Shown here: piece by piece, positions 17,851-26,664 of the stretch
How the letters are laid out: each line of letters begins with the position of its first letter
Numbering within the stretch: the first letter of the stretch is position 1
Origin: Bacteroidales bacterium
Lineage (GTDB): Bacteria; Bacteroidota; Bacteroidia; Bacteroidales; UBA932
Length of the DNA stretch: 64,000 nt
Assembly (NCBI GenBank): GCA_017625535.1
Contig: JAGAKR010000023.1
Span: forward strand, 1-64,000
Direction of reading: 5' to 3'
Position numbers and translations under genes: made by a program
Notes under the pieces: model-generated
What the model was told of the DNA's origin: nothing
The model's database searches: none
Seen by the model: only the letters and a program-made list of their open reading frames with translations

Positions 17851-20190
17851 ATGAAACTTGGAAAAAATATTGTAAAGGTGCTTTCGCTGGCGTTGGGCCT
17901 GTCAATTGGGGTGGTGCTGATTGCAAAGGTTTGTTTTGAATTGCAGTATGACAGTTATTATCCCCATAGGGAGAGGGTGTACAAGATTATGACCGGCGTG
18001 CAGAGACACGGAGGGGAGATGGAGAATGCGGATCAGGTGAGCGGGGCGGTTGCACCGGGGTTCAGGGATTTTGTACCGGGAGTTGAGGCTGCCACCAGAA
18101 TTACACCTCTTTTTGAGAACAACAATTATTATACAGAGGATAAAAACAAACTTACAGCAAACCTGCTGTTGGCCGATACCAGTTTCTTTGACATTTTCCA
18201 GAGGGAGATTTATGCAGGTGATCCGCACAAGGTTCTGGCAGAATTTGCAAAGGTGATGGTGTCGAGGTCGTTTGCGGAGAAGTTGGGAGGCGCAGAGGGT
18301 GCTGTAGGGCAGACCATCTATAATGAGAGTCTTCCTAACATAAAACTTACAATTGATGGTGTGTATGAGGATTTCCCCCAGAACTGCACTTTTGCAGGGG
18401 TTGACATTCTCCTCTCCATGATATCTTATTCAAAAGTCAGTACAGAGAATTGGGTGGGCAACGACAGGTATCACGGATATGTAAAACTTGCAGAAGGTGT
18501 GGATCCGGAAGGCCTTGAGGAGGCAATACACAAGATGCAGGAGAAGAATCAGCCCCTTGAGGAGTTTGAGAAAGCAGGCCTCAAGTTGTGGTATTACCTC
18601 CAGAGGGCGGATGAACTGCATTTTACGGTTAAGGCCAACCGCAATATGGTAATTATGCTCTCCATTGTGGCCCTGTTGCTTATAGCGGCTTCTGTGGTGA
18701 ATTATATCCTTAATGCAATATCGTCTGTGGTGCAGAGGGCAAAGGAGGTTGGTGTAATGAAGTGTTATGGTGCAGAGGGCTCGGATATCTTCACCCTCCT
18801 GTTTAAGGAGGCGGCTGCAAATGTGGCTGCGGCAGTTGTGGTGGCAGCGGCAATAGTACTGGCATTTTCCGGGATGATTGAGACATTGCTGGGGGCATCG
18901 CTCACATCGCTCTTCACCCCTGTATCTGTTTTGTCTGCAGTTGCAGTATGTGGTATTGTCCTTCTGGTGTCGGGCTTCATTCCTGCCAGAATCTTTATGG
19001 GGATACCGGTATCAACCGCATTCAGGAACTATCGGGAAAATAAAAGGAGATGGAAACTGGCCTTTCTGGTTGTGCAGTTCTCTTTTACAGTGTTTCTGGC
19101 ATCTGTGCTTGTGGTTTTTGGCAGGCAGTATGATATGATGCTGAATGAAAATTTGGGTTATGAGTATGACAATCTGCTGGTTGTGGATATGGGCGGTTCC
19201 AAGGTTGATGAGTTTTACAAGGTGAAGGACGGTTTGGCCGGCATTCCTGGTGTGGTTGGGACTGCATTGGTGTCTGATATCCCTGTGGCAGGTTCGTCGG
19301 GAAACAATGTATATCTCCCAGGGGATGAGAGGGAACTGTTCAATGTGGCTGACCAGTACTATTCAACTGAGGGTTCTGCAGAGATTCTGGGGATAAAGTT
19401 CCTTGAGGGGCGTGAGGCCACCTCTCCAAAGGAGGTTGCCGTGAGCCGCAAGTTTGTGGAGACTATGCAGGGGTTTGCGGATTGGAGTGACGGAGCCATT
19501 GGGAAGAGCATTGTCGTTACCGAGCACAGCCAGACAATGGATGAAATTTTTACAATTTGCGGAGTTTATGAAGATTACAAGATAGGTTCTGTATTTGTGG
19601 ACAAAAGGCCGAGCATCCGTTTTGGTGCGGAGCAGGGGTGGCCCGAGGTATTTTTTAGTGGAGTACTCGTTAAGGTATCTTCCCTTACCCCGGATGTAAT
19701 TGCCCAGGTGCAGAAGGTTATAGATGATCTTCTTCCCGACAAAGAACTGCGCGTGGTTGCCTATGCAGACGGTATGAGGGAGAGTTTTGCCGATATAGAC
19801 AAAACAAAGGATTCCATTTTGCTGGGAGGGATTTTCTCCCTGATAATTTCCCTGATAGGTCTGATTGGATATATAAAGGATGAGACCCAGCGCAGGAGCG
19901 CTGAGATGGCAATCCGCAAGATTAACGGAGCCCTTCCGCGCGAGATTCTGGGCATTTTCATTGCCGATGTAATGGCTCTGGCACTGGTTTCTGCCGTAAT
20001 TGGTTCTGTGGCTGCCTATTTCACTTCAGACCTGGTATTGGAGAGTTTTGTGGATAAAGTTCCGGTTCATCTGTGGTATTTTGTGGCAGCCTCTGCAGTG
20101 GTTCTGCTCCTTGTTGCCGCCACCGTTGCCGCCAATACCGTAGCCCTCTGCCGCTCCAATCCGGTGGACTCTTTGAAGAGAGGTGAATAA
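17851..20190 (+). CDS. FtsX/MacB-type ABC permease 2
   Basis: A 779-residue double-FtsX permease. TM1 lies at about residues 8-30, the periplasmic MacB domain runs to about 260, then FtsX domain 1 (TMs around 268-295, 315-345, 360-385), a mid TM (about 400-420), a second periplasmic domain, and FtsX domain 2 from about 655. The coupling motif DETQRRSAEMAIRKINGA follows TM6. No Walker motifs are present, so it needs the separate ATPase, encoded 99 bases downstream. Start ATG at 17851. It heads a run of permease 2, ATPase, permease 3 and permease 4 behind a sigma-54-like promoter. Confidence 0.9.
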   Translation: MKLGKNIVKVLSLALGLSIGVVLIAKVCFELQYDSYYPHRERVYKIMTGVQRHGGEMENADQVSGAVAPGFRDFVPGVEAATRITPLFENNNYYTEDKNKLTANLLLADTSFFDIFQREIYAGDPHKVLAEFAKVMVSRSFAEKLGGAEGAVGQTIYNESLPNIKLTIDGVYEDFPQNCTFAGVDILLSMISYSKVSTENWVGNDRYHGYVKLAEGVDPEGLEEAIHKMQEKNQPLEEFEKAGLKLWYYLQRADELHFTVKANRNMVIMLSIVALLLIAASVVNYILNAISSVVQRAKEVGVMKCYGAEGSDIFTLLFKEAAANVAAAVVVAAAIVLAFSGMIETLLGASLTSLFTPVSVLSAVAVCGIVLLVSGFIPARIFMGIPVSTAFRNYRENKRRWKLAFLVVQFSFTVFLASVLVVFGRQYDMMLNENLGYEYDNLLVVDMGGSKVDEFYKVKDGLAGIPGVVGTALVSDIPVAGSSGNNVYLPGDERELFNVADQYYSTEGSAEILGIKFLEGREATSPKEVAVSRKFVETMQGFADWSDGAIGKSIVVTEHSQTMDEIFTICGVYEDYKIGSVFVDKRPSIRFGAEQGWPEVFFSGVLVKVSSLTPDVIAQVQKVIDDLLPDKELRVVAYADGMRESFADIDKTKDSILLGGIFSLIISLIGLIGYIKDETQRRSAEMAIRKINGALPREILGIFIADVMALALVSAVIGSVAAYFTSDLVLESFVDKVPVHLWYFVAASAVVLLLVAATVAANTVALCRSNPVDSLKRGE

Positions 20191-20205
20191 AAAATTTGGG
20201 CCCAA

Positions 20206-20243
20206 ACCCGGTCCCCGGGTTTCCTGGAAGTCGGTACCCGACT
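20206..20243. repeat. Paired 15-bp palindromes, 23-bp pitch, changed core (array G)
   Basis: ACCCGGTCCCCGGGT (20206-20220), spacer TTCCTGGA, then AGTCGGTACCCGACT (20229-20243). The core differs from the other arrays, but both units keep inverted symmetry, the 15-base length and the 8-base spacer. This is what co-varying arms would look like. Confidence 0.85.
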
Positions 20244-20289
20244 TCTATATATTAAAAAGTTGATTTATAAACAATTAAATATTAAAATT

Positions 20290-20970
20290 ATGATTAAAGT
20301 TACAGATTTAAGCAAGGTTTTCAGAACTGAAGAGATTGAGACAACAGCGCTCAATGGAGTTTCTTTTGAGATTAATGATGGTGAGTTTGTGGCAATTATG
20401 GGTCCGTCGGGATGCGGAAAGTCTACATTGCTGAATATTTTGGGTTTGTTGGACAATCCGTCGGGAGGAAGTTACAAGTTGCTGGACAATGAGGTTGGGC
20501 AGTTGAAGGAGAAGGAGCGCACAAAGTTCCGCAAGGGCAATATTGGGTTTGTGTTCCAGAGTTTCAATCTTATTGATGAACTTAATGTGTATGAGAATGT
20601 GGAGCTGCCGCTGAGGTATCTGAACATTTCGGCAGGGGAGCGCAAGCAGAAGGTGAATGAGATCCTTAAGAGGATGGGCATTTCGCACAGGGCAAAACAT
20701 TTCCCACAGCAGCTTTCAGGAGGTCAGCAGCAGAGGGTTGCCATAGCCCGCGCAGTAGTTTCAAATCCTAAACTTATCCTCGCCGACGAGCCTACAGGTA
20801 ACCTGGATTCAAAGAACGGCAAGGAGGTTATGGAGCTTTTGAGCGAACTTAACCAGGAGGGTACCACAATTGTAATGGTAACCCACTCGCAGAAGGATGC
20901 CGCTGTGGCCCAGAGGGTCATAAATCTGTTTGACGGACAGATTGTAGGTGATGTAAAGAACGAATTGTAA
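20290..20970 (+). CDS. MacB/LolD-type ABC transporter ATPase
   Basis: A 226-residue stand-alone ATPase. Walker A is GPSGCGKST (about residue 37), the Q-loop FVFQSFNLIDELNVYENVELPL (about 85) is that of MacB/LolD exporters, the signature is LSGGQQQRVAIARA (about 140), Walker B is ILADEPTGNLD (about 160) and the switch His is in MVTHS (about 196). ATG at 20290 is chosen; an upstream ATG at 20260 would add ten residues in the AT-rich leader. It is the only ABC ATPase in the window and probably powers all of the FtsX-type permeases around it. It is followed by a 142-base gap holding a long imperfect inverted repeat. Confidence 0.95.
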   Translation: MIKVTDLSKVFRTEEIETTALNGVSFEINDGEFVAIMGPSGCGKSTLLNILGLLDNPSGGSYKLLDNEVGQLKEKERTKFRKGNIGFVFQSFNLIDELNVYENVELPLRYLNISAGERKQKVNEILKRMGISHRAKHFPQQLSGGQQQRVAIARAVVSNPKLILADEPTGNLDSKNGKEVMELLSELNQEGTTIVMVTHSQKDAAVAQRVINLFDGQIVGDVKNEL

Positions 20971-20977
20971 TTTTTAC

Positions 20978-21094
20978 GTTGTCCTTTTGTGCAATTGGTG
21001 GATAATCAGGATGTTACAAATGTGGATTTCGTGTATTTATTAATTGTTTAATTTAAAAGATATTGAATATCAACTTGTTGCATAAAAGGGCAAC
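20978..21094. repeat. 17-bp imperfect inverted repeat spanning the ATPase/permease 3 gap
   Basis: GTTGTCCTTTTGTGCAA (20978-20994) and TTGCATAAAAGGGCAAC (21078-21094) match as inverted repeats at 15 of 17 positions, 83 bases apart. This is the one gap of the cluster without the 15-bp palindromes. It could be a long mRNA stem, an operator pair or the ends of a tiny decayed element. Confidence 0.6.
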
Positions 21095-21112
21095 GATAAA
21101 TTTTAAATTGAG

Positions 21113-23515
21113 ATGAGAAATTTTGCTAAATATTTCAAGGGCTCGAGCCTTCTGAATCTGCTGGGTATGACGGTGGCGTTTGCGGCGCTGTATATCCTGT
21201 TGGTGCAGGTGCATTATGACCTGGGGTATAACAGGCAGATTAAGGATGTGGAGAGGGTGTATATAATGGCTACGCCAAGCTGGTTCTCGGATGGACAGTA
21301 TCAGGTGAACCTGAACAGGCCGCTGCAGAAGGCCATTTTGGAGCAGGCCGGTATGGTGGAGAGTTGGGGAGTGGCCTATATTGGTGGAGACGGCAAGAAT
21401 TATATCCGTGTTGGGAACGGTGAGGAGGCCAGGGAGTACCAGATTGGTTTCTCGCAGCTCACTAGAGGTGCATTGGATGTGTTTGGGTTCAATCCGGTAG
21501 TGGGCACATTCAATGGTATGGAGAAGGATGAGACTGTGGCAATAAGTGAGTCGGCTGCAAAACTTATGGGAGTTGGAGTGGGTGATGCAATCTATGTGGG
21601 CCCAAAGAGCAAGGAGCCTATGACCATTGTTGCGGTGTATGAGGATATGCCAATGAACTCAGACCTGAACAATATCCATGCACTTTTCTGCTACCAGCTG
21701 GAGACCAGCGGAATGGAAGATTTCAGCGAATGGAGTTACAACCATTTTGTAAAATTGAATACTCCCGACAGTAAAGAGGCTTTTGAGGCCCACGCAAAAA
21801 AAGTTGTGGAGGAGTTCTGGAGGGCAAGGATGGAGAGTGCCCCTGAATCTGTAAAGGGCAGTGTAAGCCAGAGTGAAATTGATGACCAGATAAACAGGAG
21901 TATGGTAACACTTCTTCCGTTTGGGGAGATGTACTACAATACACAGATCTATGCCCCTGCAGGGCGCAGCGGCAATAAGACCACTACAATTACCCTGCTG
22001 GTGGTGGCAATCCTAATTGTGGCGGTTACCCTCATCAACTTTGTGAATTTCTTCTTTGCTCAGGTCCCTATGAGGATAAAGGGTGTGAATACCAGAAAAA
22101 TTCTGGGAAGCAGCAGGGGAGAACTTGTCGGGAAGATGATGGTGGAATCCGGGGTGCTGGTGCTTATCTCCTTGTGTGCAGCAGTTGCTGTGGTGGTGCT
22201 GTTCAAGAGTTCCACTTATGCCAACCTTATAAGTTGTACTTTGGAGTTCGAGCAGAATATCCCTGTGATATGTATGACAATAGGGGCGGCGCTGCTGATT
22301 ACCCTTGCATCAAGCATTTATCCGGCACTTTATGCCACCTCATTTGCTCCGGCAATGGCGCTGAAGGGGTGCTTGGGTACCTCGCAGAAGGGTAAGGCTT
22401 TCAGATATGCACTTGTGTGTTTCCAGTTTGCAATATCAATTGCTTTTGTTACCAGTGCAATGTTTGTGAAGAGGCAGCACTCCTTTATGATGAACTATGA
22501 TATGGGGTTCAACAAGGAGTATCTCCTTACGGCTTCAATTGGGGTGGCTGATTCAGAGAGGGATGCGTTTTCTGATGAACTTCTTAAATCTCCTCATATA
22601 AAGGATGTTGCCTGGGCGGCAGGTCCGCTGGTGAATTCTTCCCGTATGGGTTGGGGCAGGACTTTCAAGGGGCAGCAGATAAATATAGATTCTTATCCTG
22701 TTTCGTGGAATTTCCTCCGCTTTATGGGAATTGATGTGGTTGAGGGGCGTGATTTTACCCAAGCCGATGAGCAGAGCGAGCACGGAGTGTTCATTTTCAA
22801 CAAGATTGCCAAGGAGAAGTACGGATTTACTCTGGAGGACAAGCTCAAGGGGCATAGTGCAGCCACTGAAATTGCCGGCTTTTGTGAAGATTTCCAGTTC
22901 CGTCCGCTGCAGTATGAACTTAACCCGTTTGCGTTCTACGTTTTTGGAAAGAATCCTTGGTGGGATCTTACCCATCTATATGTTAGAACAGTTCCTGGTG
23001 CGCCTTTCAAGGAGGTTGAGTCTGCCATAAAGGATGTGATCCTCAAATTCAATCCGGGAGCAAATGTAAGTGAATACCGTGTAAGGTTCTTTGATGAGGA
23101 GTTGGGCCGCCAGTACCGCAAGGAGCAGCAACTTACCACAATGGTTACATTGTTTACAGTGCTGGCCATAATAATCTCACTTATGGGTGTGTTCGGGCTG
23201 GTTATGTTTGAGACCCAGTACCGCCGCAAGGAGATTGGTGTACGCAGGGTTCATGGTTCTTCTGTGGTTGACATTTTGCGTATGTTCAATATAAAGTTTG
23301 CCAAGATGCTGCTTGTGGCCTTTGTCATTGCCGCACCGGTTACCTTGCGCATCATAGACTATTGGTACAGCACCTTTGCCCATAGTGCCACAATTTCTGT
23401 ATGGGTCTTCCTGGGAGCATTCCTTTTGGTTGCCGCAATAGTCTTCCTGGTTGTTACCGTTGGCAGCTTCCGCGCCGCCACCGAGAATCCGGTTAACTCG
23501 CTCAAGAGCGAATAA
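21113..23515 (+). CDS. FtsX/MacB-type ABC permease 3
   Basis: An 800-residue double-FtsX permease. TM1 spans about residues 8-30; the first periplasmic domain reaches about 290; FtsX domain 1 has TMs near 295-320, 342-365 and 380-405; a mid TM lies near 430-450; the second FtsX domain starts near 670 with the coupling motif FETQYRRKEIGVRRVHGS. It is closest in layout and length to permease 1, including the same INFVNFFFAQVP-type TM2, so they are probably recent paralogues. It lacks ATPase motifs and follows the ATPase gene. Start ATG at 21113. Confidence 0.9.
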   Translation: MRNFAKYFKGSSLLNLLGMTVAFAALYILLVQVHYDLGYNRQIKDVERVYIMATPSWFSDGQYQVNLNRPLQKAILEQAGMVESWGVAYIGGDGKNYIRVGNGEEAREYQIGFSQLTRGALDVFGFNPVVGTFNGMEKDETVAISESAAKLMGVGVGDAIYVGPKSKEPMTIVAVYEDMPMNSDLNNIHALFCYQLETSGMEDFSEWSYNHFVKLNTPDSKEAFEAHAKKVVEEFWRARMESAPESVKGSVSQSEIDDQINRSMVTLLPFGEMYYNTQIYAPAGRSGNKTTTITLLVVAILIVAVTLINFVNFFFAQVPMRIKGVNTRKILGSSRGELVGKMMVESGVLVLISLCAAVAVVVLFKSSTYANLISCTLEFEQNIPVICMTIGAALLITLASSIYPALYATSFAPAMALKGCLGTSQKGKAFRYALVCFQFAISIAFVTSAMFVKRQHSFMMNYDMGFNKEYLLTASIGVADSERDAFSDELLKSPHIKDVAWAAGPLVNSSRMGWGRTFKGQQINIDSYPVSWNFLRFMGIDVVEGRDFTQADEQSEHGVFIFNKIAKEKYGFTLEDKLKGHSAATEIAGFCEDFQFRPLQYELNPFAFYVFGKNPWWDLTHLYVRTVPGAPFKEVESAIKDVILKFNPGANVSEYRVRFFDEELGRQYRKEQQLTTMVTLFTVLAIIISLMGVFGLVMFETQYRRKEIGVRRVHGSSVVDILRMFNIKFAKMLLVAFVIAAPVTLRIIDYWYSTFAHSATISVWVFLGAFLLVAAIVFLVVTVGSFRAATENPVNSLKSE

Positions 23516-23530
23516 ATACACTCACGGTGA

Positions 23531-23654
23531 AGTCGTGTCTCGACTTCACCGTTGACTTCAACTACCTGGCGTTCAGAGTTAAACATAATCGTATGGCTCT
23601 ATAAAGATTTGATGGACAGATAGTTGGGTAAAAATAGGAAGTCGAGACACGACT
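23531..23654. repeat. Two single 15-bp palindromes (arrays E and F)
   Basis: AGTCGTGTCTCGACT (23531-23545) lies inside a larger perfect hairpin (ACGGTGAAGTCG pairs with CGACTTCACCGT) 15 bases after the permease 3 stop. AGTCGAGACACGACT (23640-23654) lies 19 bases before the permease 4 start and is identical, with flanks, to the third unit of array D. The 23-bp pairing is lost here. Confidence 0.8.
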
Positions 23655-23673
23655 TCAAGGTAATTATTTGATT

Positions 23674-26016
23674 ATGAAAAGTTTTGTAAGATTCGTTTCA
23701 AGAAATAAATTGTACACGGCCATAGAGATTCTGGGGCTGGGGATAGCATTGGCTTTTGTAGTTTTCATTGCCACTTTTGTGGCGGGGGAGTTGGGGTATG
23801 ATAAAGAACTTAAGGGTACTGAAAGCATCTACGTAGGTCATTCGGAGAGTTTCAGTATCCAGAGCTATACGGTGGGGGATGTGTTGAAGGGGCAATACCC
23901 GGAGATTGAGGAGGTTTGTAGGTTCCTCTCAACCTCGGTGCTGGGGGGAGTGGCAATGGAGGCTTCAATAGGAGGGGAGACCATTCCACAGAATGCAATA
24001 ATTGCAGATACCAATTTCTTCAGGTTCTTCACCTTCCCGTTTGTGGAGGGGAGCCCGCAGGAGGCCCTGGTGGAGAGGCAGGCCGTAGTGGTGAGCGAAT
24101 CTTTTGCAAACCTTCATTTTCCCGACAAATCACCGCTGGGCCAGAAGATTACCCTTACAGTGGGGCAGAGGAAAAGTGATCTTACAGTAACAGGAGTGTA
24201 CAAGGATATTGAAAGGTCTGTATTCCCTGCAGCAGACATCATTTACAGTGTGCAGCAGATAAAGGATATGTACCCCAATCTTATAAGGGAGGGGAACGGT
24301 ACTGCAGTGAACTTTTTCAGGCTTGCTCCCGGCACAGATGTGGAGCAGCTGCAGGAGAAGGCTCTCCAGAAACTTAAGGATAATGATATCCTGTACAATT
24401 GCGGACTGTTCAAGGAGTTCAGGCTCTCCCCGTTCGGGCAGATACATTATGGGGTATGTGAGAACCATTTCCCATTTGTCGGGAAGATAAACCTGGGTTT
24501 TGTAAAACTTTTTGCCGGAGCAGGGATTCTTCTTCTGCTGTTTGCACTGCTAAACTACATTTCACTTACTGTGGCCCAGATTGGATTCAGGGCCAAGGAG
24601 ATGGCTTCCAGAAGGCTCCTTGGTGAACAGAAATGGGAGATTGTACTGAGGTATTTCAAGGAGGCGATGCTCCTCACTGTGGTTTCATTTGCTCTGGCAC
24701 TGCTGATGATTCAGGTTCTGGGGCCGCAGGCAAAAATTCTGTTGGGGAAAGAGGTGGATCTTATGGATAACCTTACCCTCCCTATGGCAGCAGGGATTGT
24801 TGTCTCTTCGTTTGCAGTATCATTTGCGGCAGGTGTGGTTCCGGCACTGATGGTTTCCCGCTTCAGCCCGATTGATGTGGTGAAGGGGGTATTTGCAGGA
24901 GGGAACAGGATGACTCTTGGAAAAATCTTCATCTGGATACAGAGCATTGTGGCAATTGCAACATTGTGTGTGGCTTTTGCAATGTCATTGCAGTTGAAAC
25001 ATCTTCTGGAGAGGGATACCGGGTATGGGAGAGACAATATTGTGCAGGTGACCGGTGCCCAGAAAGGGGCGGATTATATGGTTGACCAGTTGAGGCAGCT
25101 CCCTTTTGTGGAGAGTGTGGGCTGGGTACAGAGTGTGCCGGCGCATAATAACCGCAGCGGATGGGGTGCAGAACATAATGGAGAAACTGTGCAGATGGAA
25201 CTTACATATGGTGATACTGCAGCCTTCAATATGATGGGTTTTGCCGTAATGTCTGTATCCGGTACGGTAACTCCGGGGAACAACACCTTCTGGATAACTG
25301 AGGGTGCCATGAAGAACCTGGGGCTCGATTACTCTTCAGACAATGTGGTCCTTTCAGGCCAGCCGTATGGGATATGCGGAGTGATAAGGAATTTCCAGAA
25401 GGGGAACAGGACAATGGAAGAGTGCGCCGCTTCAAATATTGTATGGCAGAATATGGAGTACTCAGATGATATGTTTGTATACCTAAGGAGCATTGTTGTG
25501 AAGGTCTCGGGAGATGAGGACGAGGCGGTTGCAAAACTTGGTGAGTTCTATGCGGAGCGCAGGCCGGAACTCTCTATGATTATTCAGAGCCAGAATGCCA
25601 TCTACCGCCAGTATTTTATAGCGGAAGAGAACAACCTCAAACTCATAGCAATCTTTACAGTTTTGGTGGTTATGCTCTCCGCAATGGCAATGCTGGCAAT
25701 GAGCACATATTACGCCAGGCAGCAGGCCCGCGGATGGAGTGTACGCAAGGTGTTCGGCTGCACCAGGGGTGAGGTGTACAGCAATATGGTACTCTCTTTC
25801 CTTAAGGTTATTGCTCTGGCAGCGGCTGTTGCCGTACCGGCAGCCTGGTTCCTGGTGGGGGAATGGCTGCAAGGCTACCCATACCGCATAGGCAACCACT
25901 GGTGGATCTACGCCCTTGCCCTTCTTGCCGTCTCCATTGTGGCAGTGGCCTCCATCAGTTGGCAGGCGGTGCGCCTGATGAACTCAGACCCAATAAAGGA
26001 GTTGAAGAAGGAATAG
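23674..26016 (+). CDS. FtsX/MacB-type ABC permease 4
   Basis: A 780-residue double-FtsX permease and last gene of the run. TM1 lies near residues 15-38. The first periplasmic domain runs to about 275, FtsX domain 1 follows (TMs near 285-310, 330-350, 375-400), then a mid TM (about 425-445), a second periplasmic domain and FtsX domain 2 from about 660 with coupling region RQQARGWSVRKVFGCTRGE. ATG at 23674 is used; an upstream TTG is also open. It is more divergent than permeases 1 and 3. Its gene is preceded by palindrome F. Confidence 0.9.
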   Translation: MKSFVRFVSRNKLYTAIEILGLGIALAFVVFIATFVAGELGYDKELKGTESIYVGHSESFSIQSYTVGDVLKGQYPEIEEVCRFLSTSVLGGVAMEASIGGETIPQNAIIADTNFFRFFTFPFVEGSPQEALVERQAVVVSESFANLHFPDKSPLGQKITLTVGQRKSDLTVTGVYKDIERSVFPAADIIYSVQQIKDMYPNLIREGNGTAVNFFRLAPGTDVEQLQEKALQKLKDNDILYNCGLFKEFRLSPFGQIHYGVCENHFPFVGKINLGFVKLFAGAGILLLLFALLNYISLTVAQIGFRAKEMASRRLLGEQKWEIVLRYFKEAMLLTVVSFALALLMIQVLGPQAKILLGKEVDLMDNLTLPMAAGIVVSSFAVSFAAGVVPALMVSRFSPIDVVKGVFAGGNRMTLGKIFIWIQSIVAIATLCVAFAMSLQLKHLLERDTGYGRDNIVQVTGAQKGADYMVDQLRQLPFVESVGWVQSVPAHNNRSGWGAEHNGETVQMELTYGDTAAFNMMGFAVMSVSGTVTPGNNTFWITEGAMKNLGLDYSSDNVVLSGQPYGICGVIRNFQKGNRTMEECAASNIVWQNMEYSDDMFVYLRSIVVKVSGDEDEAVAKLGEFYAERRPELSMIIQSQNAIYRQYFIAEENNLKLIAIFTVLVVMLSAMAMLAMSTYYARQQARGWSVRKVFGCTRGEVYSNMVLSFLKVIALAAAVAVPAAWFLVGEWLQGYPYRIGNHWWIYALALLAVSIVAVASISWQAVRLMNSDPIKELKKE

Positions 26017-26030
26017 TCCTTAAGAATAAG

Positions 26031-26061
26031 TTTGTAAATTAAAGGAAACCATATATCTTTG
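26031..26061 (+). promoter_or_regulatory. Strong primary-sigma promoter for a small RNA
   Basis: TTTG at 26031-26034 and TATCTTTG at 26054-26061 are separated by 19 bases, matching both Bacteroidetes promoter elements. Predicted start of transcription is near 26068. Confidence 0.65.
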
Positions 26062-26067
26062 CAGTGT

Positions 26068-26163
26068 CAATAGGGGAATTCGCGTAAGGGATGACAACCC
26101 TTTCTGTTTTGGCAGTTTCGAGCCCCAAAGTTAGCAGCCACCATCAAGGGTGGCTGTTTTTTT
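26068..26163 (+). ncRNA. Candidate small non-coding RNA with terminator
   Basis: About 96 bases lie between a consensus promoter and a perfect terminator, with no reading frame of note. The predicted fold has GGGG (26073-26076) pairing with CCCC (26123-26126) around an inner hairpin AAGGG (26086-26090) with CCCTT (26098-26102). The family is not recognised. A 6S-like RNA or one of the abundant Bacteroidales small RNAs is possible, but this is only a guess. Confidence 0.5.
26135..26163 (+). terminator. Terminator of the small RNA
   Basis: CAGCCACC (26135-26142) pairs with GGTGGCTG (26149-26156), followed by seven T. Confidence 0.9.
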
Positions 26164-26545
26164 ATGTAGCTGTTATGCAGTATTGAACTTTGTCTCCTGT
26201 AGATTTTTGTATTCCAACTATCATTCTAATATTATCCAACTGCATAATGAGCATTTTTAAGAATGGCTTTTGGTTTTTTGTACCTCTTTTGACAGGTACC
26301 TCAGTTATTACCCATGCTTTGGAGAGTAGTTCGGATAATCTCATTACAGCCATGGTAGATTTATACTGTCGGGCCGCTTTTTCTGCAGTTTCATTAATTG
26401 AAAGAAATTTTACAAGTATATAATCCTGTAGATTCTCATTCCACACCTTTTTCTCGGGGTTTTTTGCTATCCACCCTGCGTAGAAGTCCTTAATGAGTCT
26501 TTCTCTAATTTTGACTTCTTCTCTGCTGTTTCCCTTAGGTATCAT
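26162..26545 (-). CDS. Conserved-looking hypothetical protein, AT-rich orphan
   Basis: A 127-residue protein starting at ATG 26545 on the minus strand. It is basic and mostly helical, with no signal peptide or TM segment; recognisable stretches are YAGWIAKNPEKKVWNENLQDYI and LSINETAEKAARQYKST. Similar short proteins occur scattered in Bacteroidales genomes, often next to mobile DNA, but I know of no function. A TAAGTTTG -7 box (26559-26552, minus) lies so close that the message would be almost leaderless. An open TTG at 26554 overlaps that box and is therefore less likely as the start. Its base composition is more AT-rich than the neighbours, suggesting transfer. Confidence 0.55.
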   Translation of the reverse strand: MIPKGNSREEVKIRERLIKDFYAGWIAKNPEKKVWNENLQDYILVKFLSINETAEKAARQYKSTMAVMRLSELLSKAWVITEVPVKRGTKNQKPFLKMLIMQLDNIRMIVGIQKSTGDKVQYCITAT

Positions 26546-26617
26546 ACGCCTCAAACTTATACTCTGTAAAGTTATTAAAGAATACGCGTATATCCTATAC
26601 TAATGCCCTCTTTTTGT

Positions 26618-26633
26618 TGGCACAATAGTTGCG
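26618..26633 (+). promoter_or_regulatory. Consensus sigma-54 promoter
   Basis: TGGCACAATAGTTGCG matches the sigma-54 consensus exactly, including GG at -24 and GC at -12. It lies 31 bases before the ATG at 26665. A TGTAAAG half-site, as in the modules at 9117 and 17647, is found at 26565-26571. Confidence 0.8.
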
Positions 26634-26664
26634 CTTTATAGAATAAATCGTAACGCCTCCGCTT

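Noticed and set aside
9213..23654. Palindromes as rho-independent terminators only
   Set aside because: They lack T runs, keep an exact 23-bp pitch, and occur between genes that should be co-transcribed; simple terminators would not need the pitch.
26068..26163. tRNA or tmRNA fragment
   Set aside because: A T-arm-like TTTCGAGCCCC is present, but there is no acceptor stem, anticodon arm or D-arm; a terminator follows directly.
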